A stretch of DNA of 36,282 nt from Egibacteraceae bacterium (GTDB lineage Bacteria; Actinomycetota; Nitriliruptoria; Euzebyales; Egibacteraceae): positions 15,071 to 51,352 of the forward strand of contig JAUJMQ010000017.1 of assembly GCA_030446775.1 (NCBI GenBank). Direction: 5' to 3'. Positions 16,516 to 24,489 of this stretch are shown here, piece by piece. The first letter of the stretch is position 1. Each line of letters begins with the position of its first letter. Below the pieces are notes generated by a model that saw only the letters and a program-made list of their open reading frames with translations, did no database searches and was not told the origin of the DNA. The translations under genes were made by a program, and so were the position numbers.

Positions 16516-17637
16516 TCAGGCGTCGTCGTATCGCACGCGGACGTCGGTCGCGCCGCGTGCGGCGGCCACCCGTTCGGCCTCGGCCTCGATCAGCGCGCGG
16601 TCACCCGCGGTGACGCCGTCGAACGGCTGCACGGTGATCTCCAGCCGCGCCTTGCCGGCGCCGCGCGCCCGCCACACCCCGGCGATCTCGCCACCCACGA
16701 GCACCGCCCCCGGGTTGCTCAGGATGCGCCAGACCGCCTTCTGGCGGGCCTTGTCCGGTACGAGGAGGTCGCGGTCGCGAGCCTGCAGGTACGGGTCGGA
16801 GGGCGGCAGCAGGCGTACGGCGTCCGCTCGCGGCGGGGCGTCGCGCAGCCCGTCAGCCTGCTCCGGCGGGATCCAGGTGCGCCGGCCGTCCACCCGCACC
16901 TCGACCAGGTCGCTCGGCCAGGCGGCGCGGATCGCCCTCTGGCTGGTGCCGAGGTAGCCGGCGGCCTCAGCGAGCGTCGCCGGCCCGAGCAGGCGCAGAT
17001 AGGCGCGCACGAGGTCGCCGGGCCCTGCCCGCTCGGGTGGCACCGGCGGGCGCTCGCCGAGCGGAACCAGTGTGGTCGGGGACCGGTCGGCGACCAGACC
17101 GACACCCGCGAAGACGCCGACGAGCTGGAACAGCCCGGCGTACACGTGTGTCGCCTGGCAGCCGCGGCACTCATAGGAATAGGCCGCGGGCAGCCGCGCG
17201 GTCACCGCCGCGCTCACCTCCCCCTTGGCCATCGGTTCGGTCACCACCGCGCGCATCGCCTCGGCCGCCGCGGCGAACGCCGTCAGCCCACCCACGCCGG
17301 CGGCCTTCAGCGGCGCCCGCTCGGCGGCGAGCCGGGAGAGCGCGTCGGCGTCGCTCACCGGCCACAGCGCGGCCGCCAGTCCGGGCAGATCCGCGGTCCG
17401 GTGCAGGTGCGGTGCACCCCGCAACGACCACACCAGCGTGAACGCGGGATCCGTCACCGGGTCGCCGTACCCGGCCGGGAGCCTGGCCGTGAGCGCGACC
17501 CGCGCGGAGCCGACGTTGGTGTCCTGGACGCCGAGGTCGAGGACCCCCAGCGCGGCGGGGACGTCGGTCTCCCGGCCGAGTCCCTGAGCCGTCACGCGGT
17601 AGGCCAGCACCTGCCGGCGATCGACATCCAGGATCAT
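16516..17637 (-). CDS. AlkZ-like DNA glycosylase family protein (winged-helix, HTH_42)
   Basis: This intact 373-residue protein belongs to the AlkZ/YcaQ-like family (formerly winged-helix HTH_42). Characterised members excise bulky alkylated bases and unhook interstrand crosslinks, and AlkZ itself gives self-resistance to azinomycin B. Landmarks are LDLGVQDTNVGSARVALTARL (region of the catalytic QxQ/QxD-type motif; here QDT) and FTLVWSLRGAPHLHR. DLVRAYLRLLGPATLAEAAGYLGTS is a winged helix, followed by LLPPSDPYLQARDRDLLVPD and VLVGGEIAGVWRARG. There are only two cysteines, in YECRGC. ATG 17637 is chosen because AGGCGG lies 6 bp upstream. The gene follows the DUF2071 gene by 35 bp on the same strand and may be the last gene of the tyrosinase cluster. 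Glycosylase activity is a family inference. Confidence 0.82.
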   Translation of the reverse strand: MILDVDRRQVLAYRVTAQGLGRETDVPAALGVLDLGVQDTNVGSARVALTARLPAGYGDPVTDPAFTLVWSLRGAPHLHRTADLPGLAAALWPVSDADALSRLAAERAPLKAAGVGGLTAFAAAAEAMRAVVTEPMAKGEVSAAVTARLPAAYSYECRGCQATHVYAGLFQLVGVFAGVGLVADRSPTTLVPLGERPPVPPERAGPGDLVRAYLRLLGPATLAEAAGYLGTSQRAIRAAWPSDLVEVRVDGRRTWIPPEQADGLRDAPPRADAVRLLPPSDPYLQARDRDLLVPDKARQKAVWRILSNPGAVLVGGEIAGVWRARGAGKARLEITVQPFDGVTAGDRALIEAEAERVAAARGATDVRVRYDDA

Positions 17638-17672
17638 GGGCATCCGCCTATCCACGCTCGGCCACGTGACGC

Positions 17673-18401
17673 TCACCCGTTGGCCGGCGGGCAGGGGCGC
17701 GGCATCCCGACGCGGGCACGGACCCCGGGTGAGAAGTGAACCAGCGGCCGTGCGTCGGGGACGGGAAGCCCTGCCGCGGCGACGAGCTCGTCGTCCAACT
17801 CATCCAGGGTCGCCTGGCGAAGCGGCCACGGCTCGTGTGCCACGGGGACGTACCACAGGTGGCCGGCGCGACGTGCATAGGCCCCCCAGCGGCCCGTGAG
17901 GAAGTCCACGAGGCCGGCTCGTTCGCCATCCTCGAGCACCGCACCGGGGCTGATGCGGACACGGCTCGCCGGGGCGTCGCGACCGAGTCGACGCATGCGA
18001 TAGTCGATTGACTCACCCGCGCGGTCGACGCTCATCTGGGCACGGAAGTAGGGCAAGCCGGCCGCTCTCAGGGCGAGCACGAAGCTCGCTGGTGTGCAGT
18101 CCAGCGAGAAGAACCACAGCCCATCGCGTCCGTCCGGGCCACGCACGTAGGTGCGCACGTTCGTCTCGGGAAACCCACGCCAGCCGGGCGGCGCAGGGCC
18201 CAGGCCCACCCGCGCGTATCCCATGACAAAGGGCGTCAGGCCGATCCAGGCCAGACCCTGGAACGCGTCAACCTGCAGACCCGCCGGCAGCAGGCGCGCG
18301 ACCACGTCGATGGGGTATGACCAGTGCAGGAACGTCAGCGATTCCCAATGATGGGCGGTCGTCACCACCCTCACGCGATGCTGTGGCACACGGCCCGCCA
18401 T
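17673..18401 (-). CDS. DUF2071 (YqjF-like) protein
   Basis: The 242-residue product matches DUF2071. It has an N-terminal block HHWESLTFLHWSYPIDVVARLLPAGLQVDAFQGLAWIGLTPF, then RGFPETNVRTYV, GLWFFSLDC, a central DYRMRRL and a C-terminal LTGRWGAYARRAGHLWYVPVAHEPWPL. The family adopts an acetoacetate-decarboxylase-like fold and has no established activity. There is no signal peptide, so it is likely cytoplasmic. ATG 18401 starts exactly at family similarity; the longer open frame upstream is Arg/Cys-rich and overlaps the preceding gene. It lies 28 bp after the unknown 191-aa gene and 35 bp before the AlkZ-like gene on the same strand, so co-transcription is likely. Confidence 0.85.
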   Translation of the reverse strand: MAGRVPQHRVRVVTTAHHWESLTFLHWSYPIDVVARLLPAGLQVDAFQGLAWIGLTPFVMGYARVGLGPAPPGWRGFPETNVRTYVRGPDGRDGLWFFSLDCTPASFVLALRAAGLPYFRAQMSVDRAGESIDYRMRRLGRDAPASRVRISPGAVLEDGERAGLVDFLTGRWGAYARRAGHLWYVPVAHEPWPLRQATLDELDDELVAAAGLPVPDARPLVHFSPGVRARVGMPRPCPPANG

Positions 18402-18429
18402 GGGTCGGTGTCTACCACGACGAGGGACG

Positions 18430-19005
18430 CTATCCTCCACGCACCCTGACGACGAGATGGTTGAATCCGGCGATACCGCCGACCTCGGCACCGATCGACA
18501 CCACTGTGTACGTCGACAGCCAATCGGGTATCTGCGAAAAGGGGCCGGGCAGCTTCGCCATGGCGTCCTGCAAGGCCTCGGCGAAGTCGAAGTTCCTCGA
18601 GTAGCCGACCGCCTCGCCCGACACCGTCGGCAGGTTTGCACCCGAGGCCGGCGAAACGCCCCGACCCCCGAGCAGGGGCACGTCACTGTCGGCGTCGGGG
18701 GTCAGCTCCTCCACGTCAATGGAGAGCTCTCCGCCCGCATGGTGCAGCTTCACCATGTCGCGATTCATGCCGATCCTGAAGGCCTCATGATGCTCATACG
18801 GGGTCGAGTGCGGGGCACAACGCGCGTCGGGGCGGATGTACCAGCCTGCGATGAAGGTGGGAGGTTCTACGTCGAGCAGGCTGCGCTCCAGAAAGGGGAC
18901 ATGGCAGGCGCTCGGCATGTCCCCCGCGATACGGACCAGCAGGAACTCGCCGACTTGATACGCTCGCGCGTCGCGGACGCTCGCGAGGTCTCTGTCGATG
19001 ATCAT
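18430..19005 (-). CDS. Uncharacterised 191-aa protein in the tyrosinase cluster
   Basis: I do not recognise a named family. The protein starts at ATG 19005 behind an excellent site (AAGGGAGGAAA), 40 bp after the tyrosinase stop. It has no signal peptide or membrane segment. The N-terminal half is beta-rich (AYQVGEFLLVRIAGDMPSACH) and carries several His and acidic residues (CAPHSTPYEHHEAFRIG, KLHHAGGELSIDVEEL). A low-complexity linker lies around residues 118-140. The C-terminal block FAEALQDAMAKLP is followed by STYTVVSIGAEVGGIAGFNHLVVRVRG, a well-formed helix-strand-strand unit. His clustering beside a copper enzyme could mean a metal or substrate role, but that is inference. The frame is intact and base use matches the neighbours. 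Confidence 0.75.
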   Translation of the reverse strand: MIIDRDLASVRDARAYQVGEFLLVRIAGDMPSACHVPFLERSLLDVEPPTFIAGWYIRPDARCAPHSTPYEHHEAFRIGMNRDMVKLHHAGGELSIDVEELTPDADSDVPLLGGRGVSPASGANLPTVSGEAVGYSRNFDFAEALQDAMAKLPGPFSQIPDWLSTYTVVSIGAEVGGIAGFNHLVVRVRGG

Positions 19006-19045
19006 GTCGTTTCCTCCCTTGTCGCATCGTGGGATCCGGCCACGG

Positions 19046-20020
19046 TCACATCGTGAGGCGGTCGTAGGTGTAGATGGACGAGACATCGAGCATGTCGGCA
19101 GGGGTGGCCGCCGTGTCGGTGAAGAACGCGACCATGGGGTCGCTCAGCCGGTGACGCAGAAGATCGCCGGGAGCGTCGTCACCCGGCAGGTACGGGGCAT
19201 CGGGATGCTCGGCCTGCCATGCCGCCCATAGGCGGTCCACATTGCAGTGGTTGAGGTAGAAGACCGGGTCGTTGGGCGAGGTGGCGGCCTCCATGTCGCC
19301 CCGCGCCCACACGTGCACGAGGTTGTGCAGCCCGGTGGGCCGGGTCCATCCTTCGAGCCTGTTGCGAAAACCGTCCGAGTTGCGGTCCCACGGCTCGGTG
19401 TCGTAGGGCAGCAGTTCCAGCGCGGCCTTCACGTCGGCCGTGGTCGGCAGGCCGAGACCCTCCCCGGCTCGAAACCGGCGGCGCAGGGGCCGGTCAACGG
19501 CCCACACGCGACCCTCCTCGTCAGACCACACCCGCACGCGAAAGCCGCTGTCGGCGGCGAAGGGCCCCGTCGTGACGAAGGGCTCGCTGCCCGCAGACCC
19601 GTCACCGCCCATGCACTCCCGCTTCCACACGGGCGCCTGGGGCTGCTCGTCGACGGAGCCGTCGCCGTCGGCGGCCCAGTCCCAGTAGGGAAGGCCGAAG
19701 CCGGCGTCGCGGAGCACGCGCTGGAGGTTGGCCTCGAGCAGGAGCAGCATCCAGCGGTGCCAGGGCAGGAACACCGGACCCACGTGGGCGGCGTTGCGGT
19801 CGGCTCCGGGCGGCGTCGAGGTGTTCATGGCCACCAGGTGCCACAGGACGAACAGGTCCCACGTCGACAGCGGCTGGGGCGGCGTGCCGGCGAAGCCGGG
19901 AATCCGGAAGTCACCGGTCGTGAGGCCCGTGTCCTCCTGCTTGAGCCGGATCACCCCTTGAACGTAGGCGTCCCTGGCGCCGTCATCGCTGCGGATGTCG
20001 CGTCGTATCCCCACGGTCAT
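19046..20020 (-). CDS. melC2: Tyrosinase-family type 3 copper monooxygenase
   Basis: This 324-residue dicopper enzyme would hydroxylate monophenols and oxidise o-diphenols or o-aminophenols to quinone-type products. All six copper ligands are visible. CuA has His61 (VLWHLVAMN), His79 (NAAHVGP) and His88 (FLPWHRWML). CuB has His232 (TGLHN), His236 (LVHVWARGDM) and His258 (DPVFYLNHCNVDRLW). GLPYWDWAADGDG is the usual YWDW motif. No Tat or Sec signal is present, as in Streptomyces MelC2 and related secondary-metabolism oxidases, which rely on a caddie. The ATG at 20020 overlaps the caddie stop as ATGA, indicating coupled translation. The protein is somewhat longer than MelC2 (about 273 aa), with extra sequence between residues 115 and 215. 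The substrate cannot be predicted. Confidence 0.92.
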   Translation of the reverse strand: MTVGIRRDIRSDDGARDAYVQGVIRLKQEDTGLTTGDFRIPGFAGTPPQPLSTWDLFVLWHLVAMNTSTPPGADRNAAHVGPVFLPWHRWMLLLLEANLQRVLRDAGFGLPYWDWAADGDGSVDEQPQAPVWKRECMGGDGSAGSEPFVTTGPFAADSGFRVRVWSDEEGRVWAVDRPLRRRFRAGEGLGLPTTADVKAALELLPYDTEPWDRNSDGFRNRLEGWTRPTGLHNLVHVWARGDMEAATSPNDPVFYLNHCNVDRLWAAWQAEHPDAPYLPGDDAPGDLLRHRLSDPMVAFFTDTAATPADMLDVSSIYTYDRLTM

Positions 20021-20400
20021 GCGCCTCCTCGGTGCGCCTCACGGTGACCGCTGTCGGTTGCATCCGCAGGGTGGGGCCCGCCTGCCTCGAACCTCTCGGG
20101 GAACGAGTCGATGACCTGTCGCACGAGGTCGAGCGCGGAGTCGAAGCTGTAGTTGGGCAACGGGTGGTAGTGGACACTCCCGTCGTTGCCCACATTGAGG
20201 TGGCCCTTCAGCGGACGGCCATCCACCTCGATCTCGTACGTCGTGCGCACCACGATCTCGTGGCCTCGGTGCGTGGCCGTGCGCACCGTCTCGATCGCAC
20301 CGTGGCCGTGCCCACCCGTCGGCAGGCGTGGCGGGTTGTCCCGCAGGTACGGGACGAAGACCCGGGGGTCGGCCGCTCGGGCCAGCTCGCTGTTGTCCAC
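20017..20400 (-). CDS. Tyrosinase caddie/cofactor protein (MelC1-like)
   Basis: This 127-residue protein would bind the apo-tyrosinase and deliver copper, as MelC1 does for MelC2. The match is to the MelC1 core: EIVVRTTYEIEVDGRPLKGHLNVGNDGSVHYHPLPNY, then SALDLVRQVIDSF, equivalent to the strand-strand-helix unit of MelC1. His residues that could pass copper are HGHG (31-34), HRGHE (44-48), HYH (77-79) and several near the C-terminus. Unlike typical MelC1 it has no Tat signal, so the complex probably stays in the cytoplasm or is not exported by the classic route. GTG 20400 is preceded by AAGGAGGAG. The stop overlaps the tyrosinase start (ATGA). A 15-bp palindrome sits 37 bp upstream. Confidence 0.82.
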   Translation of the reverse strand: MDNSELARAADPRVFVPYLRDNPPRLPTGGHGHGAIETVRTATHRGHEIVVRTTYEIEVDGRPLKGHLNVGNDGSVHYHPLPNYSFDSALDLVRQVIDSFPERFEAGGPHPADATDSGHREAHRGGA

Positions 20401-20436
20401 GCACTCCTCCTTCTCGTCGTCGGGGGGTCGACCACG

Positions 20437-20451
20437 ACCTGTCTGACAGGT
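20437..20451. promoter_or_regulatory. Perfect palindrome upstream of the tyrosinase operon
   Basis: ACCTGTCTGACAGGT is a perfect inverted repeat of 7-bp arms around one base, 37 bp before the caddie start. The size and symmetry are those of a TetR-type operator. It lies where the operon promoter would be expected. No TetR-type gene is in the window. Confidence 0.5.
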
Positions 20452-20611
20452 GCCCGCCGGGTCCGTGGAAACCGCCCGCAGCCCGGTCACGCGAATCGGG
20501 GGGTTCAGCGTGGCGACGCGAAGAACATCGAAGCGACGTCGTCGGGGCTGCGCAACGACATCCCAACCCGAACGGCGCGATGCAGTCCACCTCCCGATGG
20601 ACACGGCCTCA

Positions 20612-20938
20612 CTATCGACCTCGCCGAACGCCATGTCGAGGGAGGCCGTCCAAGGGTGCCGGCGCAACGGCGCCAACCCTGCGCCATCGCGCTCGAACCG
20701 GCTGGCGTCGAGGGCATTCGCCGAGCAGTGAGACCGTGCCGGTCGTCACGAGCGCCATGTACAGCAGGCAGGGCCCCAGGGCGGACGCGAGGAACACAAA
20801 GACGACGACGTTGGTCCGGCCCCCACGCAGGTAGGCGCTGAGCGAGATCACCACGCCGATCAGCCCGAGCACGAGTCGTAGTCGCCGGGAGGAAACGTCG
20901 TCTCGACCTGCTTCGTCACGGTCCGCACCCCGCGTCAC
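20612..20938 (-). CDS. Small two-helix membrane protein, hypothetical
   Basis: This is a 108-residue frame with two strong hydrophobic segments (LRLVLGLIGVVISLSAYL and VVVFVFLASALGPCLLYMAL). They follow a charged N-terminus (MTRGADRDEAGRDD), and a short RGGRTN turn joins the helices. After LGECP the sequence becomes Arg-rich and uninformative, so the true C-terminus may be shifted by an indel. No family was recognised. It is divergent from recC, with 71 bp between. The remaining stretch 20452-20611 shows nothing I can identify. Confidence 0.4.
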   Translation of the reverse strand: MTRGADRDEAGRDDVSSRRLRLVLGLIGVVISLSAYLRGGRTNVVVFVFLASALGPCLLYMALVTTGTVSLLGECPRRQPVRARWRRVGAVAPAPLDGLPRHGVRRGR

Positions 20939-21009
20939 GGCGTCTCCCTTCGTCGCCGGCCGGATCGCAGCCCTGCGGCATACTCGCTCATCCAGCTTCA
21001 GGGGGCCGG

Positions 21010-24000
21010 TTGCTGCACATCCATCGCGCGGAACGGGCGGACCGCCTCGTCGAGGTGCTCGCCGGCGTCGTCGCCGAGCCGCTCGACGATCCGCTGCAGC
21101 CGGAAGTCGTCGCCGTGCCGACGCGCGGCGTGGAACGCTGGCTCACCCAGCGGATGTCCGCGCACCTGGGCACCAGCCGGGACCGCGGCGACGGCGTGTG
21201 CGCGAACGTCGACTTTCCCTTTCCCGGGCGGCTGGTCGGCGGTGCCGTCGCCACCGCGACGGGCGTCGACCGGCTGACCGACCCGTGGCTGCCCGAGCGG
21301 GCGGTGTGGCCGCTGCTGGAGGTCGTCGACGCCTCCCTGGGGCGGCCGTGGCTCGAGGCGCTGACCGCCCACCTCGGCGGGGCCGGCCCCGACCCCGACC
21401 GCAACCGTCGCGCCCGCCGCTTCGCCGAGGTCCGCCACCTCGCGGACCTGTTCGACCGCTACGCCGTCCACAGGCCGGCCATGGTGCAGGCGTGGGCCGG
21501 CGGGGACGACAGCGACGGCGACGGTCAGCCGCTGCCCGGCGACCTGGCATGGCAGGCGCGCCTGTGGCGGTCGCTGCGCGCGCGGATCGACGTGGCGAGC
21601 CCCGCCGAGCGGCTCGCCGACGGCTGCCGGCGGCTGCGGGAGGACCCGGGCATCGTCGACCTGCCGTCGCGCATCTCGCTGTTCGGACTGACCCGGCTGC
21701 CGGCGAGCTTCCTGGCCGTGCTCAACGCCATCGCCGGCGGCCGGGAGGTCCACCTGTTCCTGCTCCATCCGTCGCCCGTGCTGTGGGACCGCGTCGCGGC
21801 CCTGCTTCCCGCCGGCGCGCCCCCGCCGAGACGCGCGCACGACCCCACCGCCACCCTTGCCGGCAACCCGCTGCTGGCGTCGTGGGGGCAGGACGCGCGC
21901 GAGATGCAGCTGGTGGTGACCGCCGCCGCCGAGCACCCGGTCGTCGACCACCGCCCCGCCCGGCCGGAGCCCGCGACCCTGCTGCGGCGGCTGCAGGCCG
22001 ACGTCTGCGCCGACCGGTCGCCGCCGGGGGTGCCGGTGCCCGGCGAGCAGGACCGGCGCAGCCGGCTCGACCCGGGCGACCGCACCGTCGAGGTCCATGC
22101 CTGTCACGGCCGGGCCCGGCAGGTCGAGGTCGTCCGCGACGCCGTGCTCCACCTGCTCGCCGCCGACACCTCCCTGCAACCCCGCGACGTCATCGTCATG
22201 TGCCCGGACATCGAGGCGTTCGCGCCGCTGATCCACGCCGCGTTCGGGGCCGGCGGCGACATCGCCGACGCCGACGAGGACCCGGCCGCCGCCGGCCCGC
22301 GACCGCAGGGGCTGCGCGTCCGCCTCGCGGACCGGTCACTGCGCCAGACCAACCCCGTCCTGCGGGTGGTGTCGGACCTGCTGGCCCTGGCCGACGGGCG
22401 GCTGACCGCCTCGGAGCTGCTCGACCTCGCCGCCCGCGAGCCCGTGCGCCGGCGCTTCGGCTTCGACGACCACGACCTCGAGCGCCTGGAGGACTGGGTG
22501 CCGGCGGCGGGCATCCGCTGGGGGCTGGACGCCGGGCACCGGGCGCCGTTCAAGCTGGAGCGAGTGGCGGCGAACACGTGGAGCGCCGGCCTGGACCGTG
22601 TGCTGCTCGGCGTCGCGATGTCAGAGGACGGGCAGCGGCTGTTCGGCGGGACCCTGCCCCTGGACGACGTCGCCAGCGGCGACATCGACCTCGCCGGACG
22701 TTTCGCGGAGCTGTTGGGGCGCCTCACCGCCGCGCTCGACGGTCTCGCGGGGCCGCAACCGATCGCGGCGTGGGGATCGGCGATCGCCACGGCGGCGGAC
22801 ACCCTGACCGCCATCGGCAGCCGTGACGCCTGGCAACGCGCGCAGCTGCAGCGGCTGCTCGACGACCTGGTCGGCGAGGCGACCAGGGGGGACGCGGCCA
22901 GCGCCGCGTCACTGACGCTCGCCGAGGTCCGCGCAGTCGTCGCCGACCGCCTGCGTGGCCGGCCCACCCGGGCCAACTTCCGCACCGGCCACCTCACCGT
23001 CTGCACGATGGTGCCGATGCGGTCGGTGCCGCACCGGGTCGTCTGCCTGCTGGGACTGGACGACGGGCGCTTCCCCCGGCGTACCGCCGTCGACGGCGAC
23101 GACCTGATGAACCGCGACCCCTCCGTCGGTGACCGTGACCCGCGCAGCGAGGACCGCCAGCTGCTGCTCGACGCGCTGCTCGCCGCCACCGACCACCTGG
23201 TGATCACCTACACCGGCCGCGACGAGCGGACGAACACTCCCCGGCCACCGGCCGTGCCGGTCGGCGAGCTGCTCGACGTGGTCGACGCCACGGTGACCAC
23301 CGGCGAGGTGGACGACGACGGGGCGGAGGTCCCGGCCCGCCGGCGCGTCGTGGTCGAGCACCCGCTGCAGCCGTTCGACGGCCGGAACTTCACCTCGGGG
23401 GCGCTGGTCGCAGGCCGCCCGTGGAGCTTCGACGGCGTGGCGCTGGACGGGGCCCGCGCCCTCGCCGCGACGACCAGGCAGCGCCCCCCGTTCCTCGACG
23501 GTCCGCTGCCGGCGACAGACCTCGACGTCGTCGAGCTCGCCGACCTCGTGCGCTTCGTGCAGCACCCGGTGAAGGCGTTCCTGCGCCAGCGGCTGGGCGT
23601 CAGCCTCAGCGAGGAGACCGCGGATCCGGCGGACGCGCTGCCGCTGGACCTGGACGCCCTGGAGTGGTGGGCCGCCGGCGATCGGCTCCTCGCTGGACGG
23701 CTACGCGGGCTGGACGCCGCGACCTGCGCGGCCGCGGAGCGCGCGCGAGGGCAGCTGCCGCCCGACCGGCTGGCCGACCGCTACCTGAACTGGATCGGGC
23801 CGATCGTCGACGGGATCGTCGACGTCGCCGACCAGGTGGCCGCCAGCGACCGCCAGGCCGCGTCGATGGAGGTGAGCGTGCCCCTCGGTGACAGCGTCGT
23901 GGTCGGCACCGTTCCGGACATGGCCGGCGACCTGCTGCGCCTGGTCACGTTCTCGCGCGTCGCCGCCAAGCACCGCCTCGCCGCCTGGGTGCGCCTGCTC

Positions 24001-24489
24001 GCGGTGACCGCCGCACACCCCGAGCTGGCGGTCTCGGCCGTGACCGTGGGCCGGCGCATGGGCAGGGGGCGGGGGGTCACGGTCGTCCGCATCCCCGCGC
24101 TGGACGACGACCCGGCGGTGCGCGGCGCGGTCGCCGCCCGGCACCTGGCCGACGTCGTCGAGCTGTACCGCCGTGGCATGTGCGAGCCCTTGCCGCTGTA
24201 CTGCGACACCTCCGCGGCATGGGCCGACGCCGCCTCGCAGGGTCGGGAGCCCGAGACCGCGGCCCGCGACGCCTGGACGTCGGACTACACCCGCGACCGC
24301 GAGGACAAGCACCCCGAGCATCAGCTCGTGCTCGGTGGCGTGCTCCCGTTCCAGCAGCTGCTCAGCGAGCTGCCCTGCGACGGCGAGGACGCCCAGGGCT
24401 GGGATCTCAGCGAGCCCACCCGCTTCGGCCGGTACGCGCGCCGGCTGTGGGACGGCCTGCTGGCCCGCGAGCAGGTGAGCCGCGGATGA
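21010..24489 (+). CDS. recC: Exodeoxyribonuclease V gamma subunit RecC
   Basis: RecC is the non-catalytic scaffold of RecBCD. It splits the duplex, holds both motors and scans the 3' strand for Chi. The intact 1159-residue protein is close to the usual ~1120. Visible landmarks are MLHIHRAERADRLVEVLA at the N-terminus, VVAVPTRGVERWLTQRMS (degenerate helicase motif Ia) and RISLFGLTRLPASFLAVL. HACHGRARQVEVVRDAV, RVVCLLGLDDGRFPRR and LLLDALLAATDHLVITYTGRDER follow. A C-terminal nuclease-like domain begins near residue 830 (VVELADLVRFVQHPVKAFLRQRLG). TTG 21010 is supported by AGGGGG just upstream and by family similarity from the first residues. A CATACT box at 20979-20984 could be the -10. Its stop overlaps the recB start as ATGA. 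Confidence 0.93.
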   Translation: MLHIHRAERADRLVEVLAGVVAEPLDDPLQPEVVAVPTRGVERWLTQRMSAHLGTSRDRGDGVCANVDFPFPGRLVGGAVATATGVDRLTDPWLPERAVWPLLEVVDASLGRPWLEALTAHLGGAGPDPDRNRRARRFAEVRHLADLFDRYAVHRPAMVQAWAGGDDSDGDGQPLPGDLAWQARLWRSLRARIDVASPAERLADGCRRLREDPGIVDLPSRISLFGLTRLPASFLAVLNAIAGGREVHLFLLHPSPVLWDRVAALLPAGAPPPRRAHDPTATLAGNPLLASWGQDAREMQLVVTAAAEHPVVDHRPARPEPATLLRRLQADVCADRSPPGVPVPGEQDRRSRLDPGDRTVEVHACHGRARQVEVVRDAVLHLLAADTSLQPRDVIVMCPDIEAFAPLIHAAFGAGGDIADADEDPAAAGPRPQGLRVRLADRSLRQTNPVLRVVSDLLALADGRLTASELLDLAAREPVRRRFGFDDHDLERLEDWVPAAGIRWGLDAGHRAPFKLERVAANTWSAGLDRVLLGVAMSEDGQRLFGGTLPLDDVASGDIDLAGRFAELLGRLTAALDGLAGPQPIAAWGSAIATAADTLTAIGSRDAWQRAQLQRLLDDLVGEATRGDAASAASLTLAEVRAVVADRLRGRPTRANFRTGHLTVCTMVPMRSVPHRVVCLLGLDDGRFPRRTAVDGDDLMNRDPSVGDRDPRSEDRQLLLDALLAATDHLVITYTGRDERTNTPRPPAVPVGELLDVVDATVTTGEVDDDGAEVPARRRVVVEHPLQPFDGRNFTSGALVAGRPWSFDGVALDGARALAATTRQRPPFLDGPLPATDLDVVELADLVRFVQHPVKAFLRQRLGVSLSEETADPADALPLDLDALEWWAAGDRLLAGRLRGLDAATCAAAERARGQLPPDRLADRYLNWIGPIVDGIVDVADQVAASDRQAASMEVSVPLGDSVVVGTVPDMAGDLLRLVTFSRVAAKHRLAAWVRLLAVTAAHPELAVSAVTVGRRMGRGRGVTVVRIPALDDDPAVRGAVAARHLADVVELYRRGMCEPLPLYCDTSAAWADAASQGREPETAARDAWTSDYTRDREDKHPEHQLVLGGVLPFQQLLSELPCDGEDAQGWDLSEPTRFGRYARRLWDGLLAREQVSRG

